DNA from: Streptomyces hyaluromycini
Lineage (GTDB): Bacteria; Actinomycetota; Actinomycetes; Streptomycetales; Streptomycetaceae
DNA: 64,000 bases
NCBI RefSeq assembly: GCF_002217755.1
Contig: NZ_BCFL01000027.1
Span: 1-64,000 of the forward strand
Reading direction: 5' to 3'
Shown here: piece by piece, positions 1 through 8,544 of the stretch
Position numbering within the stretch: the stretch's first letter is position 1
Layout: the number at the start of each line of letters is the position of its first letter
Notes under the pieces: model-generated
The model's input: only the letters and a program-made list of their open reading frames with translations
Told to the model about the DNA's origin: nothing
The model's database searches: none
Position numbers and translations under genes: made by a program

Positions 1-42
1 CAGTGAGCGTTTTGAGAGTATTCGGCAGGCAGCGGTGGATGC

Positions 43-546
43 TTGATCCTGGCGGACGTTCGTCGGCTGTCGACGACCACTCCCACGATGTTGTACGAGG
101 CAGTGCTACGCGATACTCGTCCTGTGGAGTGGTTCGAGCAGGCCCAGGCAGCGGAACAGCGCCAGGATTGGGATGCGGCCATCGCGTTGGTGAGCGCCCA
201 CGCCGAGTGCTACTCCACCGATCCGTCCAGGCACGACAGCCACCTATGGCACATGGAATTGCTCGCCCGTGCGGAACGGCTCTCGGAACTCACAGAGCGC
301 GCTCTCACAGATGTCCACGCACGTCGGAGACTCAACGCATCGCTTCACGAGCGGGGGATGGAGGCGGCGCTGCGCAACCACGCCGAAGACGGTGACAGTG
401 GTGCCCTGTATGCCCTTGTTCGGCTGCTGTGCGAGACGAGTCGGACCGAAGAGGCCCATCGAGCGGTCCAAGACCTCGGCCCGGACGATCAGTACGCACA
501 CCAGATCGTGGCCCGCTTTCGATCGCCATTGCGCGGTGCACGGTAA
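43..546 (+). CDS. Hypothetical TPR-like helical protein, probably truncated
   Basis: A 167-residue reading frame from a TTG codon, with Streptomyces-like codon use. The product is rich in short amphipathic helices of the tetratricopeptide kind, for example WFEQAQAAEQRQDWDAAIAL near the N-terminus and ALYALVRLLCETSRTEEAHR near residue 130. No catalytic motif, signal peptide or membrane segment is visible. A TGA lies in frame at 13-15, so the gene cannot reach further upstream without a frameshift, and the short product next to insertion-sequence debris suggests a remnant of a larger TPR protein. An ATG at 88 is an alternative start. Function unknown. Confidence 0.4.
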   Translation: MILADVRRLSTTTPTMLYEAVLRDTRPVEWFEQAQAAEQRQDWDAAIALVSAHAECYSTDPSRHDSHLWHMELLARAERLSELTERALTDVHARRRLNASLHERGMEAALRNHAEDGDSGALYALVRLLCETSRTEEAHRAVQDLGPDDQYAHQIVARFRSPLRGAR

Positions 547-644
547 CGCTCGGCACTGACCTGTCAGGAGCCGGCTCGTGGAGTACGTCATTTTCGGGTG
601 AGGCCGAGCCAGGGTTTCTGATCGCGGTACTCGGTCGGTTACTG

Positions 645-919
645 CCTTCCTGGCGAAGCTGCCGGTGTCGATCTCGGTGAGAACGTCGAGCTTGACCAGG
701 CGCTTCAGCTTGGCGCGGGTGCCTTGAGGAGGTCTGGACCGGGAGCCGGTCGGCAAGGCCGGTGACGGTCTTCCGGGTGATCGCCAGGTGTTCGAGGTGG
801 GTCTCGGCCTCCCGCAGCCGGCCCCGCGGTTCGTCGAAATGGATGCGGAGGTCCTCGGCCAGGGCCCGGGCGGCGTCCTCCTGGAGGAAGAGCGCGTCGA
901 GCAGGGTGTCGATGTTCAT
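645..919 (-). pseudogene. Remnant of an insertion-sequence accessory protein
   Basis: The first part, starting ATG at 919, reads MNIDTLLDALFLQEDAARAL and runs through a heptad-like helical segment to LADRLPVQ. The sense frame then moves: the downstream part (KLKRLVKLDVLTEIDTGSF) is in another frame. From memory, intact Streptomyces proteins of this type have these two blocks joined by roughly 50 more residues and a winged-helix-like C-terminus, and they follow a DDE transposase gene. The copy here therefore carries an internal deletion plus frameshift near position 730. Its ATG overlaps the stop codon of the transposase remnant, the arrangement expected of one former mobile element. Confidence 0.6.
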
Positions 920-1188
920 GCCGTCACCTCTTCCGCATCGCGCCAGGTGGGGGTGTTCGCGCCGGTCAGGCGGTGCTCATAGTCGCGGACCAGGCGCCGG
1001 CGCAGTATCGAGATGCCGTAGGTCTGCTCGACCCTCCACCGCTTCGGCTGTGGGACGAACCCCGCCTCCTGCGGGTTTCGTTCGACGGTTTCCCCGGTGT
1101 GCTCGGCGACCTGGTTCAGCAGGACGACGCCCGCGGCATTGTCGTGCGTGCTTGCGGCGAGAACAGTGACGGCGACGACCAGCCCGAG
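916..1188 (-). pseudogene. C-terminal remnant of a DDE transposase (IS5-like)
   Basis: Minus-strand translation upstream of the accessory remnant gives LGLVVAVTVLAASTHDNAAG, then ERNPQEAGFVPQPKRW, then VEQTYGISILRRRLVRDYEH and a stop overlapping the ATG at 919. The VPQPKRW.VEQ...RRLVRDYEH block is the characteristic end of Streptomyces IS5-family transposases, holding the region around the catalytic glutamate (VEQT). The N-terminal two thirds is absent: an in-frame stop lies at about 1189 and the stretch between the first and second block is shortened. No terminal inverted repeats were found. A dead element. Confidence 0.65.
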
Positions 1189-1247
1189 CTAACCCGCACT
1201 GGCCTCCTGAACAGAGCCACTGTTGGCAGTTGCGCCCAAACGGAGAG

Positions 1248-1280
1248 GTGCCACGCAACGCCCGGGGCGTTGCGTGGCAC
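1248..1280 (-). terminator. Strong hairpin terminator of the tectonin gene
   Basis: An almost uninterrupted palindrome: GTGCCACGCAACGCC is followed, after a tiny loop, by its exact reverse complement. It lies about 25 bases past the stop codon of the beta-propeller gene on the minus strand and has no U-tract, as is common in Streptomyces. Confidence 0.75.
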
Positions 1281-1305
1281 ACCAGCGTTCGCCTCAGGAG
1301 GCGGG

Positions 1306-2022
1306 TCAGCCGGGCAGGTCGCCGGTGTAACGGTAGATCGCGCCGGCGGCGTTGACTCCCCAGACGGTGCCGTCGGCGCCTACGCCGATGTCGGACAGCG
1401 ACCCCGGGATGTTGAGCCAGGGGTTGGCCGGGGTGGTGTCGCTGTAGGTGTAGTGGTAGATCGCGTCGCCGGGGTCGCAGCCCCACACGGCGGTGCGTGA
1501 GCCGACGTCGATCGCTTTGAGTGAGCCGTTGATGCCCTTCCAGTTGCTGGCATCCCGGTCGCCGGTGTAGCGGTAGACCTGGTTGGCTGCGTTGCAGCCC
1601 CAGACGGTGCCGTCGGCGCCCGCGCCGATGTCGGACAGTGACCCGGGGATGTTGATCCAGGGATTGGCGGGGTTGGCGTCGCTGTTGCTGTAGCGGTAGA
1701 CCGCACCGGCAGGGTCGACGCCCCAGACGTTGGTCCTGGATCCCACAGTGATCCGCACCAACGAGCCGTTGATCTGCTTCCAGTTGTTGCTGGTCTGGTC
1801 GCCGGTGTAGCGGAAGACCTGGCGTGCTGCGTTGACTCCCCAGACGGTGCCGTCAGCGGCCGCGCCGATGTCGGACAGCGACCCGGGGATGTTGATCCAG
1901 GGGTTGGCGTCGTTGTTGGTGTAGCGGTAGATCGCACCGGCGGCGTTGACGCCCCAGACGTTGGTCCTGGATCCCACTGCGATCCGCGCTAATGACCCGT
2001 CGATGTGTTTCCAGTCGGACAT
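1306..2022 (-). CDS. Tectonin (TECPR) beta-propeller protein
   Basis: About 238 residues built almost wholly of repeated blades of ~35-40 residues with the pattern W..I.GSL..I.VG....VWGVN.AG.IYRY, six or so copies alternating between a W(K/I)xI(D/N/P)GSL strand and an (I)YRYTGD strand. This is the tectonin repeat of TECPR/fish-egg-lectin-type propellers, which bind carbohydrate or lipopolysaccharide. There is no signal peptide, so the protein may be cytosolic or exported by a non-classical route. The start chosen (ATG 2022, MSDWKHIDG) has GAAAGG about 10 bases upstream; a longer frame to 2091 lacks a good ribosome site. The repeats are very alike at the DNA level, implying recent internal duplication. 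It stands alone, next to dead IS sequence. The ligand is unknown. Confidence 0.75.
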   Translation of the reverse strand: MSDWKHIDGSLARIAVGSRTNVWGVNAAGAIYRYTNNDANPWINIPGSLSDIGAAADGTVWGVNAARQVFRYTGDQTSNNWKQINGSLVRITVGSRTNVWGVDPAGAVYRYSNSDANPANPWINIPGSLSDIGAGADGTVWGCNAANQVYRYTGDRDASNWKGINGSLKAIDVGSRTAVWGCDPGDAIYHYTYSDTTPANPWLNIPGSLSDIGVGADGTVWGVNAAGAIYRYTGDLPG

Positions 2023-2512
2023 GCTGGCGGCCCCTTTCCAGTCGGGTGTGGCTCGCCAGCACGCTGCCCAAGCGGAACGATTCATCACCAAACCAGATTT
2101 AAAGGGTGATCAGAGGAAATGGCCCAATGTGGTGGTTTGCCCGGGAGTCAGCCGCTCCCACGCTGGCCTCACCCAGCTCGGCCCGGCCATCGGGATGACG
2201 CAATCGCGGTCACCCGTGCAGCTGCTTGACAACAAAATGACCGGGCCATCTTCCGTCTGTCTCTCACGTTCCCGACCGGCAGGGCGATGTCGGCGCCCCA
2301 CTGAGCGCCGGAGCGGGCAACTCGGCTGGGGCTCTGTTTCCGTGAAGACGCACCGACGCGATACAGCTCACCGAACATCCCCACTTCATGGAGAACCGGA
2401 CCGAGCGAGGCGGAGAGCATCCCTGGTCGTTTTCAAGGCTCTGGCCGCATGTGTGTGAAAGGACAGCTCGGCGCCCGGCAAGGAGGAAAAGGGCTGTCGT
2501 GCGTGACGGCCT
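2023..2512. other. Gene-free interval, no supported feature
   Basis: Short frames on both strands have no ribosome site, family motif or consistent codon bias. Composition is less GC-rich than its neighbours, which suggests decayed or horizontally acquired sequence beside the IS remnant. Promoter elements for the tectonin gene must lie at its right-hand edge but were not identified. Confidence 0.4.
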
Positions 2513-3361
2513 TCAGCTGGCGGCGGGAGTGATGGTGGTCTCGGCGGTGGTTGGCGGCGGCACCGATGGCATGGTGCTGTCCGCCAGGTCAAGGAGGTTC
2601 GCGATCCGGCGGTCCCGCGACTCTGCCGGCCAAGCGAGCCGCAGGTTGGTGGGGGGCAGGTCTGTGACGGGAATCCCGACCACGCCGGAGCCGAGGCGAT
2701 CCGTCACGCTGTGGCCCACGACGACTACGAGCCGTCCGAGTGCAACGCGGTCGGTGAGTTCGTCCAGGCCGGTCGCGGGGGGCTCGGAGACGTAGGCGGG
2801 ATCGCTGCGCAGACGAGCCAGGGAGACGTCCCGGCGCCCGGCGAGGGGATGGTTCGCGGGCAGCAGCGCGACCGGGTACTCCTCGCCGATGTCGCTGCTT
2901 TCAAGATCGAGGGGGTCCTCGGTCACACACAGCAGGGCGACGTCGGCCTGCCCGCCTCGGACAGCCGCGGCCTGATCATGGGTGAAGAGCAGGTGCATCG
3001 TGCCGTGACCGTGGCGGGTCTCGTAGCGGCGGTGGAGGTTACGCAGCAGCCCGGAGCCCATGCCCGGGGCGACGGCGATCCGCAAGGCGCCGCTTGCAGC
3101 ATGGATGGTTCGCTGGGTCGCGCGATCGATTGCCTGCAATGCGTTGCGGGACTCGACCAGGAGGACCTTGCCCGCGGGGGTGAGGTCGACGCGTCGGCTT
3201 GTCCGTTCGAACAGCGTGACGCCCAGGCGCCGCTCCAACTGCGCGATGGCACGGGACAGCGGCGGGGGTGCGATGCCCAGCCGTTCGGCGGCTCGGCTGA
3301 AGTGCAGTTCCTCGGCTACTGCGACGAAGTATTCGAGCTGCCGAACCTCAAGGCGATTCAT
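2513..3361 (-). CDS. LysR-family transcriptional regulator
   Basis: 282 residues with the classic LysR architecture: an N-terminal winged helix-turn-helix (residues ~4-62, including YFVAVAEELHFSRAAERLG and PPLSRAIAQLERRLGVTLFE), a linker helix, and a LysR substrate-binding domain from ~90 (IAVAPGMGSGLLRNLHRRY). A slightly short C-terminus compared with the usual ~300 residues. It is divergent from the SnoaL-like gene at 3467, with a ~105-base shared control region, the usual layout for a LysR protein controlling its neighbour and itself. The co-inducer cannot be read from the sequence. Confidence 0.9.
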   Translation of the reverse strand: MNRLEVRQLEYFVAVAEELHFSRAAERLGIAPPPLSRAIAQLERRLGVTLFERTSRRVDLTPAGKVLLVESRNALQAIDRATQRTIHAASGALRIAVAPGMGSGLLRNLHRRYETRHGHGTMHLLFTHDQAAAVRGGQADVALLCVTEDPLDLESSDIGEEYPVALLPANHPLAGRRDVSLARLRSDPAYVSEPPATGLDELTDRVALGRLVVVVGHSVTDRLGSGVVGIPVTDLPPTNLRLAWPAESRDRRIANLLDLADSTMPSVPPPTTAETTITPAAS

Positions 3362-3466
3362 ACCTCCAGGGTAATGATCTGCGAATAAGTCTGCATCGCT
3401 CTCCCCGTTGACCAGGCGGCACGCTGGACTCGTTCTCAGACCGACAAGAAGTCAAGAGGAGAGAAG

Positions 3467-3949
3467 ATGGACGACGAGCGCGCGGTGGCCCAGGTGCTGG
3501 CCCGGTACGTGCGAGCGGCCGACCACCGCGACGGCGCGGCCATGGCCGCGCTGTTCGCGGAGGACGCTGTTGCCGAGATCTTCTACAGCAACGGCGGAAC
3601 CCGGGAGAAGCTCGCCGAGCTCACCGGGGCCGAGGCCATCGGCAAGGCCGTCGCCGGGCTGATGGCGCCGCACCCGCCGCGCGGGTGGAGCCACCACACC
3701 ACCCACGACCACATGATCGAGGTCGACGGGGACGAGGCGACGCTCGACGCCCAGTTCGTCGTGTTCAACACCCGGGGCCACGAGCGTCCGGCCGACGGCT
3801 GGCCCGAGGCGACGTTCGGCGCACAGGGCACCATCACCCCGATCGAGTCCGGCTACTACCAACCGCGACTGCGCCGGATCGACGGCGCCTGGCGCATTTT
3901 CCACCACACGATCCTCATGGACCAGCCGATGGCCTTTCCGGGAGCCTGA
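3467..3949 (+). CDS. SnoaL-like / NTF2-fold protein
   Basis: 160 residues: an N-terminal helix pair (VAQVLARYVRAADHRDGAAM), the ALFAEDAVAEIFY strand and the conserved late W-R-I-x-H (WRIFHHTIL). This cone-shaped alpha+beta barrel is shared by SnoaL-type polyketide cyclases, ketosteroid isomerases and many small hydrolase-like proteins, so the reaction cannot be assigned. GAGGAG lies just ahead of the ATG. One base separates its stop codon from the TTG of the oxidoreductase, and the pair is probably an operon controlled by the divergent LysR protein, perhaps for conversion of a small aromatic or quinone. Confidence 0.8.
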   Translation: MDDERAVAQVLARYVRAADHRDGAAMAALFAEDAVAEIFYSNGGTREKLAELTGAEAIGKAVAGLMAPHPPRGWSHHTTHDHMIEVDGDEATLDAQFVVFNTRGHERPADGWPEATFGAQGTITPIESGYYQPRLRRIDGAWRIFHHTILMDQPMAFPGA

Positions 3950-3950
3950 C

Positions 3951-4865
3951 TTGAAGGCGATCATCTACCGGCGGTACGGCGGCCCGGAGGTACCGGAGCT
4001 GGCCGAGGTGGAGCCGCCCAAGGTTCACGTCGACTCCGTGCTCGTCCGGGTAAGAGCCGCCGCTGTGAACCCGGCCGACCTCCAGATGCGCGAGGGACTG
4101 GCCCACGCGAACGTCCCCACCTGCTTCCCCGTCATCCCGGGGTGGGACATCGCCGGCGTCGTCGAGGAGGCCGGCCCCGGTGCCCCCGAGTTCCGCCCCG
4201 GCGACGAGGTGGTCGGCTATGTCCGCACGAGCGTCAGCCACCTGCACGGCGGGTACACCGAACTGGTCTCCACCGACGTGCCCGCTCTGGCACCGAAGCC
4301 GGACGGCCTGGGCTCGGAGCAGGCCGCAGCGCTTCCGCTGACCGGACTCACGGCATACCAAGCCGTCACCCGGGTCCTGGACGTGCAGCCCGGGGAATCC
4401 CTGTTGGTCTACGGCGCAGCCGGCGGTGGGGGCTCGATGGCCGACCAGATCGCGGCGGCCCGTGGCACAACCGTGCTGGGCGCCGACGCAGCCCAACGCG
4501 ACGATGACCAGGTCACCGAGCGGGTCCGCGCACTGGTCCCAGAGGGCGTCGACGCTGTCTTCGACACCGTAGGCCGCGGCACACTCGAACGTGCAGCCGC
4601 GGCCGGGCACGACGCCACGCGTTACGCGTCGACGGTCGACATCGCGGGTCCGGACACCCGCCCGGTGTTCGCGCGCCTGCTGTCCGCAGACCTGCACGCG
4701 GTGACCGAACTCGCCGCCACCGGCCGTCTTTTCTCGCACATCGCAGTGGTGCTTCCCCTGGAGGCGGCTGCCGACGCGCACCGCCTTGCCGCGAGCCCCG
4801 CTCCCGCCTGGCCCCGCGACGACCACGTTCAACCCAAACCACGCGACGAAACAGACGTAACGTAA
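3951..4865 (+). CDS. Quinone-oxidoreductase-like MDR protein with altered ends
   Basis: 304 residues of the zinc-independent medium-chain dehydrogenase/reductase family: an N-terminal GroES-like domain (MKAIIYRRYGGPEV, PGWDIAGVVEEAG) and a nucleotide-binding domain with SLLVYGAAGGGGSMADQ near residue 150. Family members usually reduce quinones or enones with NADPH. Two oddities: after the Rossmann glycine motif a stretch of ~15 residues typical of the family is missing (ARGTTVLGADAAQRDDD runs straight into VTERVRALV), and the last ~25 residues (SPAPAWPRDDHVQPKP) do not look like the normal GKIVL-type end, as if a late frameshift replaced it. TTG start. It may be impaired. Confidence 0.75.
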   Translation: MKAIIYRRYGGPEVPELAEVEPPKVHVDSVLVRVRAAAVNPADLQMREGLAHANVPTCFPVIPGWDIAGVVEEAGPGAPEFRPGDEVVGYVRTSVSHLHGGYTELVSTDVPALAPKPDGLGSEQAAALPLTGLTAYQAVTRVLDVQPGESLLVYGAAGGGGSMADQIAAARGTTVLGADAAQRDDDQVTERVRALVPEGVDAVFDTVGRGTLERAAAAGHDATRYASTVDIAGPDTRPVFARLLSADLHAVTELAATGRLFSHIAVVLPLEAAADAHRLAASPAPAWPRDDHVQPKPRDETDVT

Positions 4866-4996
4866 CGAACCGTACTCTCAGGGTGCGTGTTCAAGGTTCC
4901 CGGCATGGACCATCGCCTACCAGTAGGCGGAGCGCCACAGCACGACGAGCGCCCCATTGGGTTGGACCACTCACTGATCACGACTCGATGCGCGCC

Positions 4997-6289
4997 CTAT
5001 GACCGCCACTTGGTGCTGAGTGCGATGGCGCGCAGCTGCTTCATGGTCAGCGCCGGCACCTTGCGGGTCGCGGCCGTCTGCTGGGAGCCGGAGTTGAAGG
5101 CGCTGACCACCACGCGGAAGCCGTCGGTGCGCAGCGTGTCGACGGTCCACATGACGACCCCGGCGCCGCCCTTCTCCCCGGGCTGCTTCCGTTCGGCGAC
5201 CCTGGTCCCGTCGGCGAGGGTCTCGGACCCGGCCCCGAACAGCTGCCCCGCGACATCGGACATGTCCGGCTGCACATTGATCTGGACGAGACTCCGGCCC
5301 TTGCCGTCGTCGACGACGACGTAGGTGAACTGGCTGTCGTCGTCGCTCCCGTGCGCCACCACCTTCAGCCCCCTCGGGACGAGCGAGGCGAGGGTCTGCC
5401 GGATCGCCTTGCCGTCCTCCTGCGCCATGGGCGGTTCCTGGGTCTGGCGCGGATCCTCCGGAATGGCGTCGACGACCCCACGCCAGTCCTGCGCCGCCGC
5501 CAGCGCCTTCAACTGGGCGGCCGACAACGGCGGTTCGTCGCGGCTGACCGGCGTGTCCTTCTCGGCGGCGGCGTTCCACTCGCTCACGGAGACGTGATGG
5601 CCGTCCGGGGTGACGAGATTGGCGGTCCAGAGCTTGGTGTCCACCCGCCGGTCGGGATACTCGTATCCCTTGACGACGGTGACCACGGACGCGTCGGGCA
5701 GATGGCTGGTGGTGCAACTGTCGTACGGCGTAAAGACCTTGTCCGGACACCGCACGGCCTGCCGGGCGTCGTACCCGCCCGGCCGCACCCGGTTCACGGA
5801 GACACTGATGGCGGACGCGCCGCGCCCGTCGTCGTACACGACCTGCGCGTACGGCGCCACGAGCGGCTCGCTCGCGTCGACGCCCCGCCCCTCGGCCTTG
5901 CCGAACTTCCCCTTGGGCAGCAGCTTCTCCAGCGTACTGATCATCTCGTCCGACGTGACGGCGCGGGCGGCGGGGGAGGACGTGGGGTGCGGGGTGGTGC
6001 TCACGGAGGAGGGGGGCCGGGGCTGTCCGGACGGCGTCCCGCTCCAGGGCACCAGCAGCGCCCCGCCGACCCCGGCGAGCGCGACGCCGGCGGCGCCGCC
6101 AAGGACGGTCGTCCGCCGCCGCAGCCGTAGCCGCCGCCCCCGCACCGTACCGGCGGCGACGAGCGCGCCCCGGTCGGTGTCGAAGGTGTCGCCTGCGTCG
6201 TGCAGGGCGGCGGAGAACCGCACCTCGAAGGCCTGGCCGTTGTCACTGTCACTGTTGCTGTCGTCGTTGTGCCGCTGCTCCACGGGCAT
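4997..6289 (-). CDS. Membrane-anchored partner of the ECF sigma factor
   Basis: About 430 residues from ATG 6289. A short cytosolic N-terminus (~55 residues, containing QAFEVRFSAALHDAGDTFDT) is followed by a basic patch and one membrane segment (TTVLGGAAGVALAGVGGALL), a proline/threonine-rich linker and a large extracytoplasmic part. This topology beside an ECF sigma gene is typical of anti-sigma-like or sigma-associated proteins in Streptomyces. The gene begins ~40 bases after the sigma gene stops and must be cotranscribed with it. No zinc-binding HxxxCxxC anti-sigma motif is present, so direct sigma binding is inferred only from position and topology. A frame extending to 6400 overlaps the sigma gene and was not used. 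Confidence 0.7.
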   Translation of the reverse strand: MPVEQRHNDDSNSDSDNGQAFEVRFSAALHDAGDTFDTDRGALVAAGTVRGRRLRLRRRTTVLGGAAGVALAGVGGALLVPWSGTPSGQPRPPSSVSTTPHPTSSPAARAVTSDEMISTLEKLLPKGKFGKAEGRGVDASEPLVAPYAQVVYDDGRGASAISVSVNRVRPGGYDARQAVRCPDKVFTPYDSCTTSHLPDASVVTVVKGYEYPDRRVDTKLWTANLVTPDGHHVSVSEWNAAAEKDTPVSRDEPPLSAAQLKALAAAQDWRGVVDAIPEDPRQTQEPPMAQEDGKAIRQTLASLVPRGLKVVAHGSDDDSQFTYVVVDDGKGRSLVQINVQPDMSDVAGQLFGAGSETLADGTRVAERKQPGEKGGAGVVMWTVDTLRTDGFRVVVSAFNSGSQQTAATRKVPALTMKQLRAIALSTKWRS

Positions 6290-6330
6290 GACGAACCACC
6301 GTTTCCACAAGGTTGATGTCAGGAGCGATG

Positions 6331-6852
6331 TCAGGAGCGGGCGTACTCGGCGAGGTCCTCGCCCAGCAGCTCGCGCAACCGCGCGAGGGCGCGCACGCAC
6401 CGCGTACGGACGGCGGCCGAGCTCATGTTGAGCGCGTCCGCGGTCTCGTGCACCGACCGGTCCTCCCAGTACCGCAGGACGACCACGGCCCGGTCCTTCG
6501 CGGGCAGCCGCGCCAGCGCGTCGAGGAGGGTCAGCCGCAGCGAGGGATCGGCACCCGTGTGATCGGCGCCGGTGTCGGCGAGTTCGGGGAACGAGTCCCT
6601 GGCTCTCTCCCTGCTGCTGAACCGCCGCCGGTGGGCGAGGAAGGTCCGGGTGAGGACGGTCTGCGCGTACCCGGCGGGGTTCCCGACGCGGGAGACCCGG
6701 CTCCAGCGGACGTAGATCCGCCCGAGGGCCTCCTGCACCAGGTCCTCCGCGAGGTGGGTGTCCCCGGCGGTGAGCAGGCAGGCGGACCGGTACAGATGCC
6801 CGGCCCGCGCCGCGGCGAACTCGGCGTAGTCCTCCCCAGCCCTCTGACTCAT
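6331..6852 (-). CDS. SigE-family ECF RNA polymerase sigma factor
   Basis: 173 residues with region 2 (FAAARAGHLYRSACLLTAGD, then LAEDLVQEALGRIYVRW) and region 4 (RLPAKDRAVVVLRYWEDRSV, then TADALNMSSAAVRTR as the DNA-recognition helix pair). The YRSACLLTGD pattern and length fit the Streptomyces SigE-type group of short ECF sigmas. ATG at 6852 has GGGGAG seven bases upstream; a TTG two codons earlier is less likely. It directly precedes the single-pass membrane protein, so the pair probably conveys an envelope or extracellular signal. The target promoters are unknown. Confidence 0.9.
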   Translation of the reverse strand: MSQRAGEDYAEFAAARAGHLYRSACLLTAGDTHLAEDLVQEALGRIYVRWSRVSRVGNPAGYAQTVLTRTFLAHRRRFSSRERARDSFPELADTGADHTGADPSLRLTLLDALARLPAKDRAVVVLRYWEDRSVHETADALNMSSAAVRTRCVRALARLRELLGEDLAEYARS

Positions 6853-6894
6853 CCGCAAGCTCCCCGTCCCCGCCCCGGCGCTCTGCCGCTCACC

Positions 6895-7587
6895 TCATTG
6901 ATGCGGTGGGCCGGGAAAATGTTTCAAAGGATTTTCAGGGGAGGCCCACTGGAGCGAGTCGAGCCAGTGGAGGAGACGGGCGCCTTCGCGGGTCATGACC
7001 TCCGGGTCGCGCAGGGCGTTGGCCATGAGCGACATGCCCTGGTAGCCGGCGACGAGGGTGAGGGCCAGGTCGTCCGGGTCGTACGGGGCGTACGGGTCGT
7101 ACGGATCGTCCGCGCCGTCCGTGTTCCCGTTCGCGCCGGACAGCCTCATCTCCCGGAACTGACGTGCGGCCCAGTCCAGCAGCCGCCGGATCACCGCGCC
7201 GGCCTCGGCGTCGAGGGTCCCGTCGGCACGCTTGCCGAGCTCGGCGGCCAGGGTGCCGGTGGGGCAGCCGTACCGGGCGGCGACGTCACGCTGCTCGACC
7301 CACGCCCGGACCAGCGCCTTGAGCCGGTCGCGCGGGTCGGGCAACTCGTCGAGCCGGGCGGTGAGTTCGTCGAGATGCGCGGTGTGCTCGGACAGGGCGG
7401 CCTGGACCAGCTCGTCCTTGGTCTTGAAGTAGTAGTAGACGTTTCCGACGGGGACGTCGGCCTCGCGTGCGATGTCCGCGAGGGTGGTGCGCTCGATGCC
7501 CTGCTCGTGCAGGACCCGGGCGGCCGCCGCCATCAGCCGCTGCCGCTTCTGCGACGCCTGCGCCCGCCGATCCACTGAGTTGGTCAC
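6895..7587 (-). CDS. TetR-family transcriptional repressor
   Basis: About 230 residues. The N-terminal DNA-binding domain has RQRLMAAAARVLHEQGIERT, TLADIAREADVPVGNVYYYF and KTKDELVQAAL, the standard TetR three-helix pattern; the rest is an all-helical ligand/dimer domain containing an acidic TDGADDPYDPYAPYDPD insert. The start is uncertain: no Shine-Dalgarno sequence precedes GTG 7587 or TTG 7605, so the mRNA may be leaderless. Divergent from the NmrA-like reductase at 7681 with repeated operator-like motifs between them, it most probably represses that gene and itself. Confidence 0.88.
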   Translation of the reverse strand: MTNSVDRRAQASQKRQRLMAAAARVLHEQGIERTTLADIAREADVPVGNVYYYFKTKDELVQAALSEHTAHLDELTARLDELPDPRDRLKALVRAWVEQRDVAARYGCPTGTLAAELGKRADGTLDAEAGAVIRRLLDWAARQFREMRLSGANGNTDGADDPYDPYAPYDPDDLALTLVAGYQGMSLMANALRDPEVMTREGARLLHWLDSLQWASPENPLKHFPGPPHQ

Positions 7588-7668
7588 CCAACTAACTATA
7601 GACAACCCGGGACTGCACTGTGCTAGCGTCTGAGTCAGCCAAGTAAGTCAGTCAGCTAACTAACTAGC
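7578..7668. promoter_or_regulatory. Divergent control region with TetR operator candidates
   Basis: An inverted repeat AGTTGG-TCAC-CCAACT at 7578-7593 overlaps the start of the TetR gene, the sequence CAACTAACTATA follows at 7589-7600, and a similar AGCTAACTAACTAG lies at 7654-7667 just ahead of the reductase ribosome site. The shared AACTAACTA core at both ends of the divergent region is what a TetR autoregulator would be expected to bind. Confidence 0.55.
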
Positions 7669-7680
7669 AGGGGGAAACAG

Positions 7681-8544
7681 ATGATCACAGTGACGGGCGC
7701 GACCGGCAACATCGGCCGGACGCTGGTGGACCTGCTGACCGAGGCAGGGGAGGAGGTGGTGGCGGTGTCCCGGCAGCCCCAGCAGCCCCAGCATCCCGGG
7801 CAGGCGTCCGGCGGCTCCGGTGTCCGATGGGCCGAGGGACATGTCGGTGACGCGGCGAGCATGCGGGCACCCCTGGCCGGCGCCCGAGCCCTGTTCATCG
7901 TCCTGGGCGGCGAACTCAACGCCTGGGGCGAAGACCCGAAGCTCCTGCTCCGGGCGGCCGCGGACGCCGGCGTCGAACGCGTCGTCCTGGTCTCCTCCCA
8001 GGTCAGCGCCACCCGCCCGGAGGCGGCCTCGCACGCCCGCCTGCGCGAGTTCGAGGCGGCGGTACGCGCGTCGGGGCTCGACTTCACGATCCTGCGCCCC
8101 GGCGGCTTCGCCTCCAACGCCTTCGCCTGGGCCGAGACGATCCGCACCAAGCGCACGGTCTTCGCCCCGTTCGCCGACGTGGCCCTTCCGGTCGTGGACC
8201 CGGCGGACATCGCGGCGGTGGCGGCGACGGCGCTTCGCGAGGACGGTCACGGTGGCCGCGTGTACGAGCTGACCGGCCCGGAACTCATCAGCCCGCGTCA
8301 GCAGACGACGGTCGTCTCCGCGGCGCTGGGCGAGGAGGTGACACTCGTCGAACTCCCCCGCGAGGAGGCCCACGCGGCCATGGCCCGCTTCATGCCGGAG
8401 GAGGCGGTCACGGGCACGCTGGACGTCCTGGGAGCGCCGCTTCCGGCGGAGCTGCGGATCAGCGCGGACGTGGAGACCGTGCTGGGTCGCCCGGCGGGCG
8501 GGTTCGGGGGGTGGGTGGGGCGCAACGTGGCGGCGTTCCGGTGA
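7681..8544 (+). CDS. NmrA-like NAD(P)-binding oxidoreductase
   Basis: 287 residues. The N-terminal ITVTGATGNIGRTLVDLLTE is the GxxGxxG dinucleotide-binding motif of atypical short-chain dehydrogenases, followed by VSRQP and VLVSSQVSATRPE; later FTILRPGGFASNAFAWAETI and VVDPADIAAVAATAL are typical of the NmrA/TMR (quinone reductase QorB-like) branch. The usual YxxxK catalytic pair is absent, as in NmrA proteins, so it may be a redox sensor or a quinone reductase. GGGGGAAA precedes the ATG. Likely controlled by the divergent TetR protein. A CAG-CCC run near codon 30 is a small local repeat. Confidence 0.85.
   Translation: MITVTGATGNIGRTLVDLLTEAGEEVVAVSRQPQQPQHPGQASGGSGVRWAEGHVGDAASMRAPLAGARALFIVLGGELNAWGEDPKLLLRAAADAGVERVVLVSSQVSATRPEAASHARLREFEAAVRASGLDFTILRPGGFASNAFAWAETIRTKRTVFAPFADVALPVVDPADIAAVAATALREDGHGGRVYELTGPELISPRQQTTVVSAALGEEVTLVELPREEAHAAMARFMPEEAVTGTLDVLGAPLPAELRISADVETVLGRPAGGFGGWVGRNVAAFR

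Noticed and set aside
2110..2592. Several 60-170 residue frames between the tectonin and LysR genes
   Set aside because: No ribosome site, no motif and inconsistent third-position bias on either strand.
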